From Niveispirillum sp. (GTDB lineage: Bacteria; Pseudomonadota; Alphaproteobacteria; Azospirillales; Azospirillaceae), in the NCBI GenBank assembly GCA_016463045.1, contig JAEMSB010000034.1:1-16516 (forward strand): DNA of 16,516 nucleotides. Reading direction: 5' to 3'. The notes beneath the pieces were generated by a model. The model searched no databases, was not told the DNA's origin, and saw only the letters and a list, made by a program, of their open reading frames with translations. Made by a program: the position numbers and the translations under genes. Each line of letters opens with the position of its first letter. Within the stretch, counting starts at the first letter, position 1. Below are positions 1-7,083 of the stretch, piece by piece.

Positions 1-495
1 CGCGCGACGCTGGAAGAGGTGACGGGCGCCGACATCATCCTGCATGTCCGCGATGTTTCGCACCCCGATACAGAGGCGCAAAAGGCCGACGTCGAGTCCG
101 TCCTGAAGGGCCTGGGGATCGAGGTCGATACAGACGAGCGGGTGATGGAGGTTCTGAACAAGCTGGACCGGTTGGGCGAAGAAGATCAACAGACCCTGCT
201 GCGTCAGGCCCGGCGCAATGGCGGCATTGCCATTTCTGCCCTGACCGGCGATGGATTGGACACGCTGTTCGATGCCATCGACCGCCGCATGGTGGCAGGG
301 CGCGAAGTGGTGGAGTTCGACATAGAGGTCAGCGACGGTGCTGCCATCGCTTGGCTCTATGGCAAGGGCGAGGTGCTGGACCGTCAGGATGACGAGACGC
401 ACGCACGCCTGCGTGTCGGGCTTGATCCCGCCGATCTAGCCCGGTTCCAGGACCGCTTCCCCTATCGTGCGCGTGAACAGGCGCTGGCATCATGA
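1..495 (+). CDS. hflX: GTPase HflX, C-terminal part (5' end outside the window)
   Basis: HflX is a translational GTPase that binds the 50S subunit and splits stalled ribosomes under stress. The window opens inside its GTPase domain, so this fragment has no start codon and the frame is open from base 1. Visible signatures are the RATLEEVTGAD segment, the following ILHVRDVSHPD stretch that in HflX lies after the G3 region, the G4 box NKLD (bases 160-171) and a G5-like ISALTGDGLDTL. The C-terminal tail after G5 is about the usual size for the family. The stop codon overlaps the next start as ATGA, so the two genes are probably translationally coupled. In alphaproteobacteria hflX usually follows hfq near the ntr genes, which would lie to the left; that is inferred, not seen. 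The Walker A motif is outside the window. Confidence 0.9.
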   Translation, partial: RATLEEVTGADIILHVRDVSHPDTEAQKADVESVLKGLGIEVDTDERVMEVLNKLDRLGEEDQQTLLRQARRNGGIAISALTGDGLDTLFDAIDRRMVAGREVVEFDIEVSDGAAIAWLYGKGEVLDRQDDETHARLRVGLDPADLARFQDRFPYRAREQALAS

Positions 496-1298
496 AACTT
501 CCCGATCCCGAAAAGGTGGCTGCCATCATCCGTGACGTGGCGGCCACCGAAATCGTTCCCCGGTTCCGCAGCCTGTCCAAGGCTGACATCCGGGAAAAGG
601 GGCCGGGCGATCTGGTGACCGTGGCGGATGAGGCGGCGGAGAGGGCCTTGACCGTCCGTCTGCCCGACCTGCTGCCGGGATCGCGGGTGGTAGGGGAAGA
701 GGCGTGCGCTGCTGATCCCACCGTCCTGTCGCGCATTGATGCCGGCGATGAACCGGTTTGGATCATCGATCCTGTGGACGGGACCAGCAATTTTGCCAAT
801 GGCCGACCGGTCTTCGGCGTGCTGCTGGCCCTGTCTGTCGGCGGACGAACCGTCGGCGGCTGGATTTATGATCCCATGGGCGACCGTATGGTGATCGCCG
901 AGATCGGGCAGGGTGCCTGGATGGCGGGGGAAAAGCTGCGGGCCTTGCCCGGCGGCCCGGTGCCCAGCCTGCGCGGCTCTCTCTCCACCAAGTTTTTCCC
1001 GCCGGAGGAGAAGAAGCGGATCGAGGCGCTGCGTCCGCATTTCGCCTCCACCTACCGCCTGTTCTGCGCCGCGCACGAATATCTGAACCTACTGACCGGC
1101 AAGGGGCAGTTCGCGCTTTATAACCGCACTATGCCTTGGGACCATGCTGCCGGAGCCCTGGCCTATGCAGAGGCTGGCGGCCATGTCGCGAAATGGGACC
1201 GCAAACCATACAATCCCGGCGATGTGACCGGCGGCATCCTGCTTGCCGCCGATCAACCGACCTGGGCTGCGATCCACGGGTTGGTGTTTCCGGGATAG
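492..1298 (+). CDS. Inositol monophosphatase family protein
   Basis: A 268-residue Mg-dependent, Li-sensitive-type phosphomonoesterase, predicted cytoplasmic. It carries the metal-binding set of the family: GEE at residues 68-70, DPVDGTSN at 93-100 and WDHAAG at 216-221. The length matches the usual 260-275. Family members hydrolyse inositol-1-phosphate, 3'-phosphoadenosine-5'-phosphate, histidinol phosphate or fructose-1,6-bisphosphate, and the sequence alone does not settle which. A SuhB-like or histidinol-phosphatase-like role is possible. The ATG overlaps the hflX stop by 4 bases, so it is likely read from the hflX transcript by coupling. It ends one base from the stop of the convergent SDR gene. 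Confidence 0.9.
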   Translation: MKLPDPEKVAAIIRDVAATEIVPRFRSLSKADIREKGPGDLVTVADEAAERALTVRLPDLLPGSRVVGEEACAADPTVLSRIDAGDEPVWIIDPVDGTSNFANGRPVFGVLLALSVGGRTVGGWIYDPMGDRMVIAEIGQGAWMAGEKLRALPGGPVPSLRGSLSTKFFPPEEKKRIEALRPHFASTYRLFCAAHEYLNLLTGKGQFALYNRTMPWDHAAGALAYAEAGGHVAKWDRKPYNPGDVTGGILLAADQPTWAAIHGLVFPG

Positions 1299-1299
1299 G

Positions 1300-2076
1300 T
1301 TACTTCGGCGTGCGGTGCACGGCCAGGGCCCCCGGCCCCTGTGTCGTCGGCATGATTTCGACGCGGTTCACATTGAAGTGCGGCGGCAGGGTTGCAGTCC
1401 AAGTCACTGTTTCGGCGACATCTTCTGCCGTCAACGGCACCGTGTCGGCATAGACCTTGGATGCCCGCTCCGCATCGCCCTTGAAGCGCACCAGGCTGAA
1501 ATCCGTCTGCACCATGCCCGGTTCAACACAGGTGACGCGCACGCCGGTACCGATCAGATCGGCACGCAGCGACAGGCTGAACTGCGTCACGAAAGCCTTT
1601 GACGCGCAATAGACATGGCCGCCTGGATAGGGGTAGGACCCGGCGGTAGAGCTGATATTGATGATGTGGCCGTGGCGGCGTTCCACCATGCCGGGCAGGA
1701 TCAGGCCCGTAATGATGGCCAGTGCCTTGTCGTTGGTGTCGATCATCACCTCCCAATCATCCAGATCGGCCTTGTAGGCGGGGTCCGCCCCAAGCGCCAG
1801 ACCGGCATTGTTGATCAGCAGATCGATATCTCGGAATTCCGCCGGCAGGGCGGCCAGTTCCGCCTCCACCGCCTTACGGTCACGCACATCGAACTTCATC
1901 AGATGCACTGGTGTGTTGATATCCTCCAGCAAGTCATTGAACTTGCTAAGATCGCGGCCCGTCAGGATCAGTTTGGAGCCCAGCGCCGCGAAGCGCCGGG
2001 CGAAGGCGGCACCGAAGGCACCGGTGGCGCCGGTGATCATCACCACCTTGGGCGCGTAGGGAACGTTGGTCATCAT
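1300..2076 (-). CDS. SDR family NAD(P)-dependent oxidoreductase (YdfG-like)
   Basis: A 258-residue classical short-chain dehydrogenase. It has a Rossmann glycine motif at residues 15-22, NNAG at 89-92, N115, and the catalytic S143, Y156 and K160 in the order S-x12-Y-x3-K. PGMVQTDF follows, as in YdfG-type 3-hydroxyacid or malonic-semialdehyde reductases; the real substrate cannot be read from the sequence. The glycine motif reads TGATGAFG, where classical SDRs have TGxxxGxG, so the middle glycine is displaced. An upstream GTG at 2100 overlaps the mazG stop, but a GGAG sits about 6 bases before the ATG at 2076, which I prefer; a second ATG follows immediately. It lies 20 bases after mazG, so the two probably form one transcript. 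Confidence 0.9.
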   Translation of the reverse strand: MMTNVPYAPKVVMITGATGAFGAAFARRFAALGSKLILTGRDLSKFNDLLEDINTPVHLMKFDVRDRKAVEAELAALPAEFRDIDLLINNAGLALGADPAYKADLDDWEVMIDTNDKALAIITGLILPGMVERRHGHIINISSTAGSYPYPGGHVYCASKAFVTQFSLSLRADLIGTGVRVTCVEPGMVQTDFSLVRFKGDAERASKVYADTVPLTAEDVAETVTWTATLPPHFNVNRVEIMPTTQGPGALAVHRTPK

Positions 2077-2096
2077 CTGTTCTCCGGTCCTTAAGA

Positions 2097-2906
2097 TCAC
2101 GACTTGCGTTCAGTTTGCTTTGCCTCGACCCACAGCGCTTCCATCTCGTCCAGGGTCGAGGTTTCCGGCTTTTTGCCTTGTTTGCCAAGGGCCTGCTCGA
2201 CGAAGCGGAACCGCCGGTCGAACTTGCAATTGGTGCCACGCAGGGCCGTTTCCGGGTCGATCTCCAGCCGGCGGGCGAGGTTGACCAGCGCGAACAGCAG
2301 GTCGCCCAGCTCGTCCTGCACTCGTGCCTTCTCTTGCTGGCGCGCCTTGATCTCGGCCCGCAGTTCCCCGATCTCTTCCTCGATCTTGTCCAGGATCTCG
2401 TCGGCCTGGGTCCAGTCGAAGCCGACACGGGCCGCCCGCTTTTGCAGCTTCACGGCGCGCGTCAGGGCCGGCAGGCCGGGCGTGATGCCGTCCAAGGCAG
2501 AGGGCGGAATACCGCTGGCTGCCGCCTTTTCCGCCCGTTCCCGCGCCTTCAGTTCTTCCCAGTGTTTCACCTGATCGTCGGCGGTATTGACCGACACTTC
2601 ACCGAAAACATGGGGATGGCGGCGGATCATCTTGTCGGCGATATGGCCGGCAATGGAGTCGAAATCGAACAGGCCGCGTTCCTTGCCCATCTGGGCATAG
2701 AACACAGTCTGGAACAGCAGATCGCCCAGTTCATCCTTCACGGCCATCATGTCGCCCGACTGGATGGCATCCGCCACCTCATAGGCTTCTTCGATGGTGT
2801 GCGGGGCGATGGTGGCGAAATCCTGCTCCAGATCCCAGGGGCAGCCGCCATCCGGGTCGCGTAGCTTCGCCATGATGTCCAGAAGGCGGGTGGTATTGTC
2901 CGTCAT
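2097..2906 (-). CDS. mazG: Nucleoside triphosphate pyrophosphohydrolase MazG
   Basis: MazG hydrolyses (d)NTPs to the monophosphate plus pyrophosphate, clearing abnormal nucleotides and modulating stress responses. This 269-residue protein has the full two-domain layout. The N-terminal all-alpha domain carries CPWDLEQ (22-28), TIEEAYEVADAI (37-48) and DELGDLLFQ (58-66). The second domain repeats the pattern with EEEIGELRAE (176-185) and DELGDLLFALVNLARRL (198-214). Both acidic helical motifs that bind Mg are intact. The length is normal for the E. coli type. It is the first well-supported gene of a two-gene unit with the SDR downstream. Its ATG overlaps the stop of a possible 45-codon ORF (ATGA). 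Confidence 0.96.
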   Translation of the reverse strand: MTDNTTRLLDIMAKLRDPDGGCPWDLEQDFATIAPHTIEEAYEVADAIQSGDMMAVKDELGDLLFQTVFYAQMGKERGLFDFDSIAGHIADKMIRRHPHVFGEVSVNTADDQVKHWEELKARERAEKAAASGIPPSALDGITPGLPALTRAVKLQKRAARVGFDWTQADEILDKIEEEIGELRAEIKARQQEKARVQDELGDLLFALVNLARRLEIDPETALRGTNCKFDRRFRFVEQALGKQGKKPETSTLDEMEALWVEAKQTERKS

Positions 2907-3040
2907 CGCACCACATCCATAATCGGGTCTGCCGCGACCTTATCGGACAGGGCGCTGTGAAGCCAGGGGCGGGGACCCCAGGCAACCGAATTGGCCCCAT
3001 GCGCATGGGGCGAAGCGACATTGTCCGGCGGCGCGATCAT
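2903..3040 (-). CDS. Possible 45-residue ORF coupled to mazG
   Basis: An ATG-initiated frame of 45 codons whose TGA overlaps the mazG ATG (ATGA), the arrangement of translationally coupled genes. The product begins MIAPPDNVASPHAHGANSV and has no membrane segment, signal peptide or domain I recognise. There is no convincing ribosome binding site before the ATG. Third codon positions are GC in about two thirds of codons, lower than in mazG, so the coding signal is ambiguous. It fills most of the 177-base gap between mazG and the divergent protease gene. It may equally be mazG leader sequence. Confidence 0.3.
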   Translation of the reverse strand: MIAPPDNVASPHAHGANSVAWGPRPWLHSALSDKVAADPIMDVVR

Positions 3041-3083
3041 GGTTAACTGAAAAGAACGTTGTTCAAAATGAGCGGTGATATTC

Positions 3084-4058
3084 ATGAGACGGCATGTCGG
3101 ATGGATAATGGTGGCGGCCCTGGCGCTTTTGCCGGGCTGCCTTCTGGTGGATACGATGCGGTTCCAGCAGGCGCGGGAAGCGGCTGTGGCCCTGCCGGCT
3201 GGCCCCCTGCCGCTCGACCTGTCCATCCAGGACGGCAATGGCCTGATCACCTTTCGCGGATCGGTGAACGGCAAGGCCGATCTGCTTTTCGCGCTGGATA
3301 CGGGTGCCCCGGTCTCCGTGCTGCTGGCGGGGACGGAAACGGCGCCCCTGGGGCTGGATTTGTCTGACGCGCAGAAGCTGGGCGACAGCCCGGCCAGCCC
3401 CGTCGGTTCCTTCCGTTTTGGCTTCGCGCTTGATTTCGGGCCCGTATCCCTGCGCGACCTGCCCATGGTGGCGGTACCCATCGACAGCATGCCCTGCCGT
3501 GAAAAGCTGGATCAGTTGGGCATACGCGGTATCGTCGGGGCCGACCTGCTGCGCCATTACGTGGCGGAACTGGATTTCGATGCGAACCGCCTGCGTCTGC
3601 ACGATCCCAAGGTCTGGACGCCTGATGGCGGCACCATCCTTCCGCTGGAATTCAAGGAAGGGCATATCTATGTAAGGGCCGGCGTGACCCTGCCGGATGG
3701 CATGCCGGTTGATGGCCTGTTCCATATCGACACTGGCAAGAACACACCCCTGCTGCTGCGCGCCGGCACCGATCCGGCCCTGATCCTGCCGCCACCGGGC
3801 GGCAAGGTGCGCACGGCCTGTTATATCAATGGGCTGGAGGAACAGCGGGAAGGGGCGCCGGTGACGCTGCGCGCGGGTGATGCCGCCATGCCCGATGTGC
3901 CCAGTCTCTACAGCCCGCCGGGCAGCCTGGAAATGGGTAGCAGCATCGGCACCATCGGGGCCGCCGCCCTGCGCCGCTGGAACGTCACCATCGACTATCC
4001 GGGCAAACGCCTGTTCCTGAAACCACGCCGGTCCACGGGTGCTACAGCGCCTTCGTGA
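3084..4058 (+). CDS. Lipoprotein with two tandem retropepsin-like aspartyl protease domains
   Basis: A 324-residue predicted envelope lipoprotein. The first 18 residues form a lipoprotein signal peptide (MRRHVGWIMVAALALLPG) with a lipobox ending at Cys19. Two aspartyl-protease-like units follow. The first has DTGAP at 72-76 and GIVGADLLRHYVAELDFD at 149-166. The second has DTGKN at 216-220 and GTIGAAALRRWNVTIDY from residue 289. Each DTG followed by a hydrophobic-G-hydrophobic-G segment is the PF13650/PF13975 type pattern. With two catalytic Asp in one chain, the protein could fold as an intramolecular dimer like pepsin; this is inference. The substrate is unknown. A GTG at 3075 would add three residues, but the ATG at 3084 gives the better signal peptide. 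The 3' end overlaps the convergent GNAT gene by 17 bases. Confidence 0.8.
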   Translation: MRRHVGWIMVAALALLPGCLLVDTMRFQQAREAAVALPAGPLPLDLSIQDGNGLITFRGSVNGKADLLFALDTGAPVSVLLAGTETAPLGLDLSDAQKLGDSPASPVGSFRFGFALDFGPVSLRDLPMVAVPIDSMPCREKLDQLGIRGIVGADLLRHYVAELDFDANRLRLHDPKVWTPDGGTILPLEFKEGHIYVRAGVTLPDGMPVDGLFHIDTGKNTPLLLRAGTDPALILPPPGGKVRTACYINGLEEQREGAPVTLRAGDAAMPDVPSLYSPPGSLEMGSSIGTIGAAALRRWNVTIDYPGKRLFLKPRRSTGATAPS

Positions 4059-4455
4059 AGCCCTGTTCCCCACCGTCCGTCATTCCGTCCGGGGTCCAGC
4101 CCTGGCGGCGGTAGAATTCATCGGCGCGGGTGCCGGGACCCGTGGACAGGCTGGCCGTCCGCCAGCCGGCGGCACGCAAATCGTTCAGCGCATAGGGCAG
4201 CAATGCCTTTCCAATGCCCCGGCCTTCGGCGGCGGGATCGGTGAATAGAGCCCATATACTGCCATCGCGCGGGTCGGCCGCCGCAAACCCATGGATGCCG
4301 CCCGCATCCTCGAACAGCCAGATTCGGCTGACAGCCAGGAATTCCTGATAGGCGGAGGCCGGCACTCGCGACGGATCACTCAACCGGTTCTCCTGCACGG
4401 CCGACCGGATACACATCAGGGTAGGGATATCGGTGTCGGTGGCAGTGCGGATCAT
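4042..4455 (-). CDS. GNAT family N-acetyltransferase
   Basis: A 137-residue single-domain acyltransferase of the GNAT fold. Motif A is visible as ALFTDPAAEGRGIGKALLPYAL (residues 69-90), with the acetyl-CoA pyrophosphate loop RGIGKA at 79-84. The C-terminal segment ADEFYRRQGWTPDG (111-124) is the usual GNAT motif B region with its conserved Tyr before the last strand. The acceptor substrate cannot be predicted. It starts from an ATG at 4455 without a strong Shine-Dalgarno and is divergent from the Lhr helicase across 104 bases. Its last 17 bases overlap the protease gene on the other strand. Confidence 0.88.
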   Translation of the reverse strand: MIRTATDTDIPTLMCIRSAVQENRLSDPSRVPASAYQEFLAVSRIWLFEDAGGIHGFAAADPRDGSIWALFTDPAAEGRGIGKALLPYALNDLRAAGWRTASLSTGPGTRADEFYRRQGWTPDGMTDGGEQGFTKAL

Positions 4456-4471
4456 CGTGGCTCAGGCGGTT

Positions 4472-4528
4472 GAAAGGGGCGTTGGATCGGTATAGGTCCA
4501 TACTGTTTCTTGTCGCAACGCCCCTTTC
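4472..4528. repeat. 13-bp perfect inverted repeat with 31-base spacer
   Basis: GAAAGGGGCGTTG at 4472-4484 is the exact reverse complement of CAACGCCCCTTTC at 4516-4528. A shorter nested pair, GTAT at 4490-4493 and ATAC at 4500-4503, lies in the spacer. The repeat fills most of the divergent GNAT-lhr intergenic region and its right arm stops one base before the LexA-type box. It could be two operator half-sites about four helical turns apart, or a hairpin. It has no U-run, so an intrinsic terminator is unlikely. Confidence 0.75.
4489..4518 (-). promoter_or_regulatory. Candidate promoter of the GNAT gene
   Basis: On the minus strand, TTGCGA (4518-4513) and TATACC (4494-4489) are separated by 18 bases, each matching four of six positions of the sigma-70 consensus. 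They lie 34 bases or more upstream of the GNAT ATG and mostly inside the spacer of the inverted repeat. This is consensus matching by eye only. Confidence 0.25.
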
Positions 4529-4529
4529 C

Positions 4530-4544
4530 GTTCGTGCTCCGTTC
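4530..4544 (+). promoter_or_regulatory. LexA (SOS) box, GTTC-N7-GTTC
   Basis: GTTC at 4530-4533 and GTTC at 4541-4544 are separated by exactly seven bases (GTGCTCC). This direct repeat is the established LexA operator of Alphaproteobacteria. It ends 15 bases before the ATG of the Lhr helicase at 4560, so a bound repressor would cover the start of transcription. A weak TTGTCG at 4510-4515 could be the -35. The position before a DNA-damage helicase makes a chance match less likely. Confidence 0.7.
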
Positions 4545-4559
4545 CGTCATGATGCGCCC

Positions 4560-7061
4560 ATGCAGCCTCTACCAGACCTTTGCGACGATGATGATCTGAT
4601 CCCGCCCGGCATCGCTGGTTGGTTCCGGTCACAGGGCTGGACCCCGCGTCCGCATCAGTTGGGCATGGTTGCTGCCGCGCGTGACGGGATGCATGCGCTG
4701 CTGATCGCGCCGACAGGTGCCGGCAAGACGCTGGCGGGTTTCCTGCCCAGTCTGATCGACCTGTCCGAACGCCCGCGCGAGGGGCTTCACACGCTCTATA
4801 TCTCGCCGCTAAAGGCGCTGGCGGTCGATATCCAGCGCACGTTGGAAGCCCCCATCGCATCCTTGCGCCTGCCCATCCGGGCCGAAACCCGCACCGGTGA
4901 CACGCCGGAGGCCAAAAGGGCGCGGCAGCGGACCAAGCCGCCGCATATCCTGATGACGACGGTGGAAAGCCTCGCCCTGATGGTCTCCTACCCCGATGCG
5001 GGCGACATTTTCCGGCCCCTGCGCCGGATCGTCATTGATGAGTTGCACGCCCTGGCCGGCACCAAGCGGGGGGATCAACTGGCCCTGTGTCTGGCCCGGT
5101 TGTCCAGCCTTGCCCCCTATGCCCTTCGTGCCGGCCTGTCGGCCACTGTGGCCGATCCGGATGCCCTGACCGCGTGGTTGTCGCCCACGGGGCGGCTTTA
5201 CGATGATGACGGGGAACTGGCGCCGGTGCGGGTCGTGCGCGGTCGGCCCGGTGCCCCGCCCCGCGTGGAAATTCTGGCCACCAAGGAGCATCTGCCCTGG
5301 GCCGGCCATATGGCCCTGCATGCCATGGGGGAGGTGTATCAGCGTATCCGCGACCATGGTGTGACCCTGGTTTTCGTGAATACCCGTGCCCAGGCCGAAT
5401 TGGCGTTTCAGGAACTGTGGCGGTTGAACACGGACAATCTGCCCATTGCCCTGCACCATGGCAGTCTGGCCGTGGAGCAGCGGCGCAAGGTGGAGGCGGC
5501 GATGGCCGCCGGCAAGCTGCGGGCCGTCGTCGCCACCTCCTCCCTCGACCTGGGTATCGACTGGGCGGAGATTGATCTGGTGGTGCAGGTGGGCGCGCCC
5601 AAGGGCGTGTCCCGCCTGTTGCAACGCATCGGACGCGCCAACCACCGCCTGGATGAGGCATCGAAGGCCTTGCTGGTGCCCGGCAACCGGTTTGAGGTGC
5701 TGGAATGCGAGGCGGCGGTGGCGGCCATCAAGGCCGGCACCCTGGATGGTGAGGCGCTGCGCCTTGGCGCGCTGGATGTGCTGGCCCAGCATGTCACCGG
5801 CGTGGCCTGTTCCGGGCCATTCAGCCCGGATATGCTTTATGCGGAGGTGGTGCGGGCCAGCCCCTACGCCAATCTTTCGCGCGATGAATTCGATGATGTC
5901 TTCGATTTCGTGGCCACGGGCGGTTACGCGCTGGGCGCCTATGAGAAGTTCAAGCGCCTGACCCAGGACCCGGATACCGGCCTGTGGCAGGCGGCCAACG
6001 GTATGGTTTCGCGCCAATACCGGCTGAATATCGGCACCATCGTGGAAGAGGTGATGCTGAATGTCCGGTTGAACCGGGGGCAGGTACTGGGCCGGGTGGA
6101 GGAATATTTCGTCAATGGCCTGGTGCCGGGCGACACCTTTATCTTTGCCGGACAATTGCTGAAATTCGTCGGCATCCGCGACAATGACGTGATCGCGGCC
6201 AAGGGCGGGCAGGGCACGCCCAAGGTTCCCGCCTATGCCGGTGGCCGCCTGCCGCTATCCACCCATCTGGCCGACCGGGTGCGGGCACTTTTGTCCGACC
6301 CGCGCCAATGGGATGCGTTTCCCGAGGCGGTGCAGGAATGGCTGCGGTTGCAGCAATATAAATCCGTGATGCCGGACGCGTCGGGCTTGCTGGTGGAGAG
6401 TTTCCCCCGCAACGACAAGGAATATCTGGTCGCCTATTGTTTCGAAGGACGCAACGCGCATCAGACGCTGGGCATGCTGCTGACCCGGCGCATGGAACGG
6501 GCGGGGCTGCATCCGTTGGGCTTTGTTGCCACCGACTATGTGCTGGCTATCTGGTCGCTGAAGCCGGCCACCAACCTGGATGCGCTGTTTGATCAGGATA
6601 TGCTGGGCGATGATCTGGAGGCGTGGATGGAGGAAAGCTCCATGCTGAAGCGCCTTTTCCGTTATGTCGCCGTCATATCCGGCCTGATCGAACGCCGCCA
6701 TCCCGGCCTGGAAAAGACGGGACGGCAGGTGATGTTCAGCGCCGATTTGATCTATGACGTACTGCGTCGGCATGAACCGGGCCACGTGTTGCTGCGGGCC
6801 ACACGGGCTGATGCGGCGGCGGGCCTGACGGATGTGCGTCGTGTGGCGGGCATGTTGAGCCGTGTGCAGGGGCGCATCCTGCACCGGCGTCTGGACCGGA
6901 TTTCGCCGCTGGCGGTGCCCGTCATCCTGGAAATCGGGCGGGAACACATCCAGGGTAGCGCCATCGACGCCCTGCTGGATGAAGCCGTGAATGAGCTGCT
7001 GGAAGAGGCGGTGCCCGAACTGATGGCCCCGCCGGGGGATCGGCAGGGCCGTCTGATCTGA
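4560..7061 (+). CDS. lhr: Lhr-family DEXH-box helicase (ligase-associated DNA damage response type)
   Basis: A superfamily 2 helicase of 833 residues, the size of the Lhr core. The ATP site is APTGAGKT (50-57) with DELH at 160-163. Coupling motif SAT is at 194-196, motif V is TSSLDLGIDW (326-335), and motif VI is QRIGRANHR (355-363). The rest is the long Lhr-specific region, with LRLQQYKSVMP and the TDYVLAIWSL segment typical of the ligase-associated subfamily (TIGR04121-like). These proteins translocate on single-stranded DNA and unwind DNA or RNA:DNA hybrids. The frame extends upstream to a TTG at 4470, but that extension covers the inverted repeat and the LexA-type box, so I choose the ATG at 4560 despite a poor ribosome site. 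The usual partners (ATP-dependent ligase, exonuclease, PdeM phosphoesterase) are not adjacent. Confidence 0.92.
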   Translation: MQPLPDLCDDDDLIPPGIAGWFRSQGWTPRPHQLGMVAAARDGMHALLIAPTGAGKTLAGFLPSLIDLSERPREGLHTLYISPLKALAVDIQRTLEAPIASLRLPIRAETRTGDTPEAKRARQRTKPPHILMTTVESLALMVSYPDAGDIFRPLRRIVIDELHALAGTKRGDQLALCLARLSSLAPYALRAGLSATVADPDALTAWLSPTGRLYDDDGELAPVRVVRGRPGAPPRVEILATKEHLPWAGHMALHAMGEVYQRIRDHGVTLVFVNTRAQAELAFQELWRLNTDNLPIALHHGSLAVEQRRKVEAAMAAGKLRAVVATSSLDLGIDWAEIDLVVQVGAPKGVSRLLQRIGRANHRLDEASKALLVPGNRFEVLECEAAVAAIKAGTLDGEALRLGALDVLAQHVTGVACSGPFSPDMLYAEVVRASPYANLSRDEFDDVFDFVATGGYALGAYEKFKRLTQDPDTGLWQAANGMVSRQYRLNIGTIVEEVMLNVRLNRGQVLGRVEEYFVNGLVPGDTFIFAGQLLKFVGIRDNDVIAAKGGQGTPKVPAYAGGRLPLSTHLADRVRALLSDPRQWDAFPEAVQEWLRLQQYKSVMPDASGLLVESFPRNDKEYLVAYCFEGRNAHQTLGMLLTRRMERAGLHPLGFVATDYVLAIWSLKPATNLDALFDQDMLGDDLEAWMEESSMLKRLFRYVAVISGLIERRHPGLEKTGRQVMFSADLIYDVLRRHEPGHVLLRATRADAAAGLTDVRRVAGMLSRVQGRILHRRLDRISPLAVPVILEIGREHIQGSAIDALLDEAVNELLEEAVPELMAPPGDRQGRLI

Positions 7062-7083
7062 CGCTTACCGAGCGGCCTTTGCC
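7042..7083. terminator. Imperfect inverted repeat across both stop codons
   Basis: GGCA (7042-7045) plus GGCCG (7047-7051) pair with CGGCC (7073-7077) plus TGCC (7080-7083), around a 21-base loop holding the stops of lhr and the diguanylate cyclase gene. It might serve as a shared bidirectional terminator, but the loop is long and there is no T-run. Confidence 0.25.

Noticed and set aside
4470..4559. N-terminal extension of the Lhr helicase from a TTG
   Set aside because: It would place the inverted repeat and the LexA-type box inside the gene. The extension is not family-like, and the ATG at 4560 gives the expected length.
4809..6155. A 448-codon minus-strand frame inside lhr
   Set aside because: It is the antisense shadow of the helicase motifs, with a His/Gln/Gly-rich translation and no recognisable domain.
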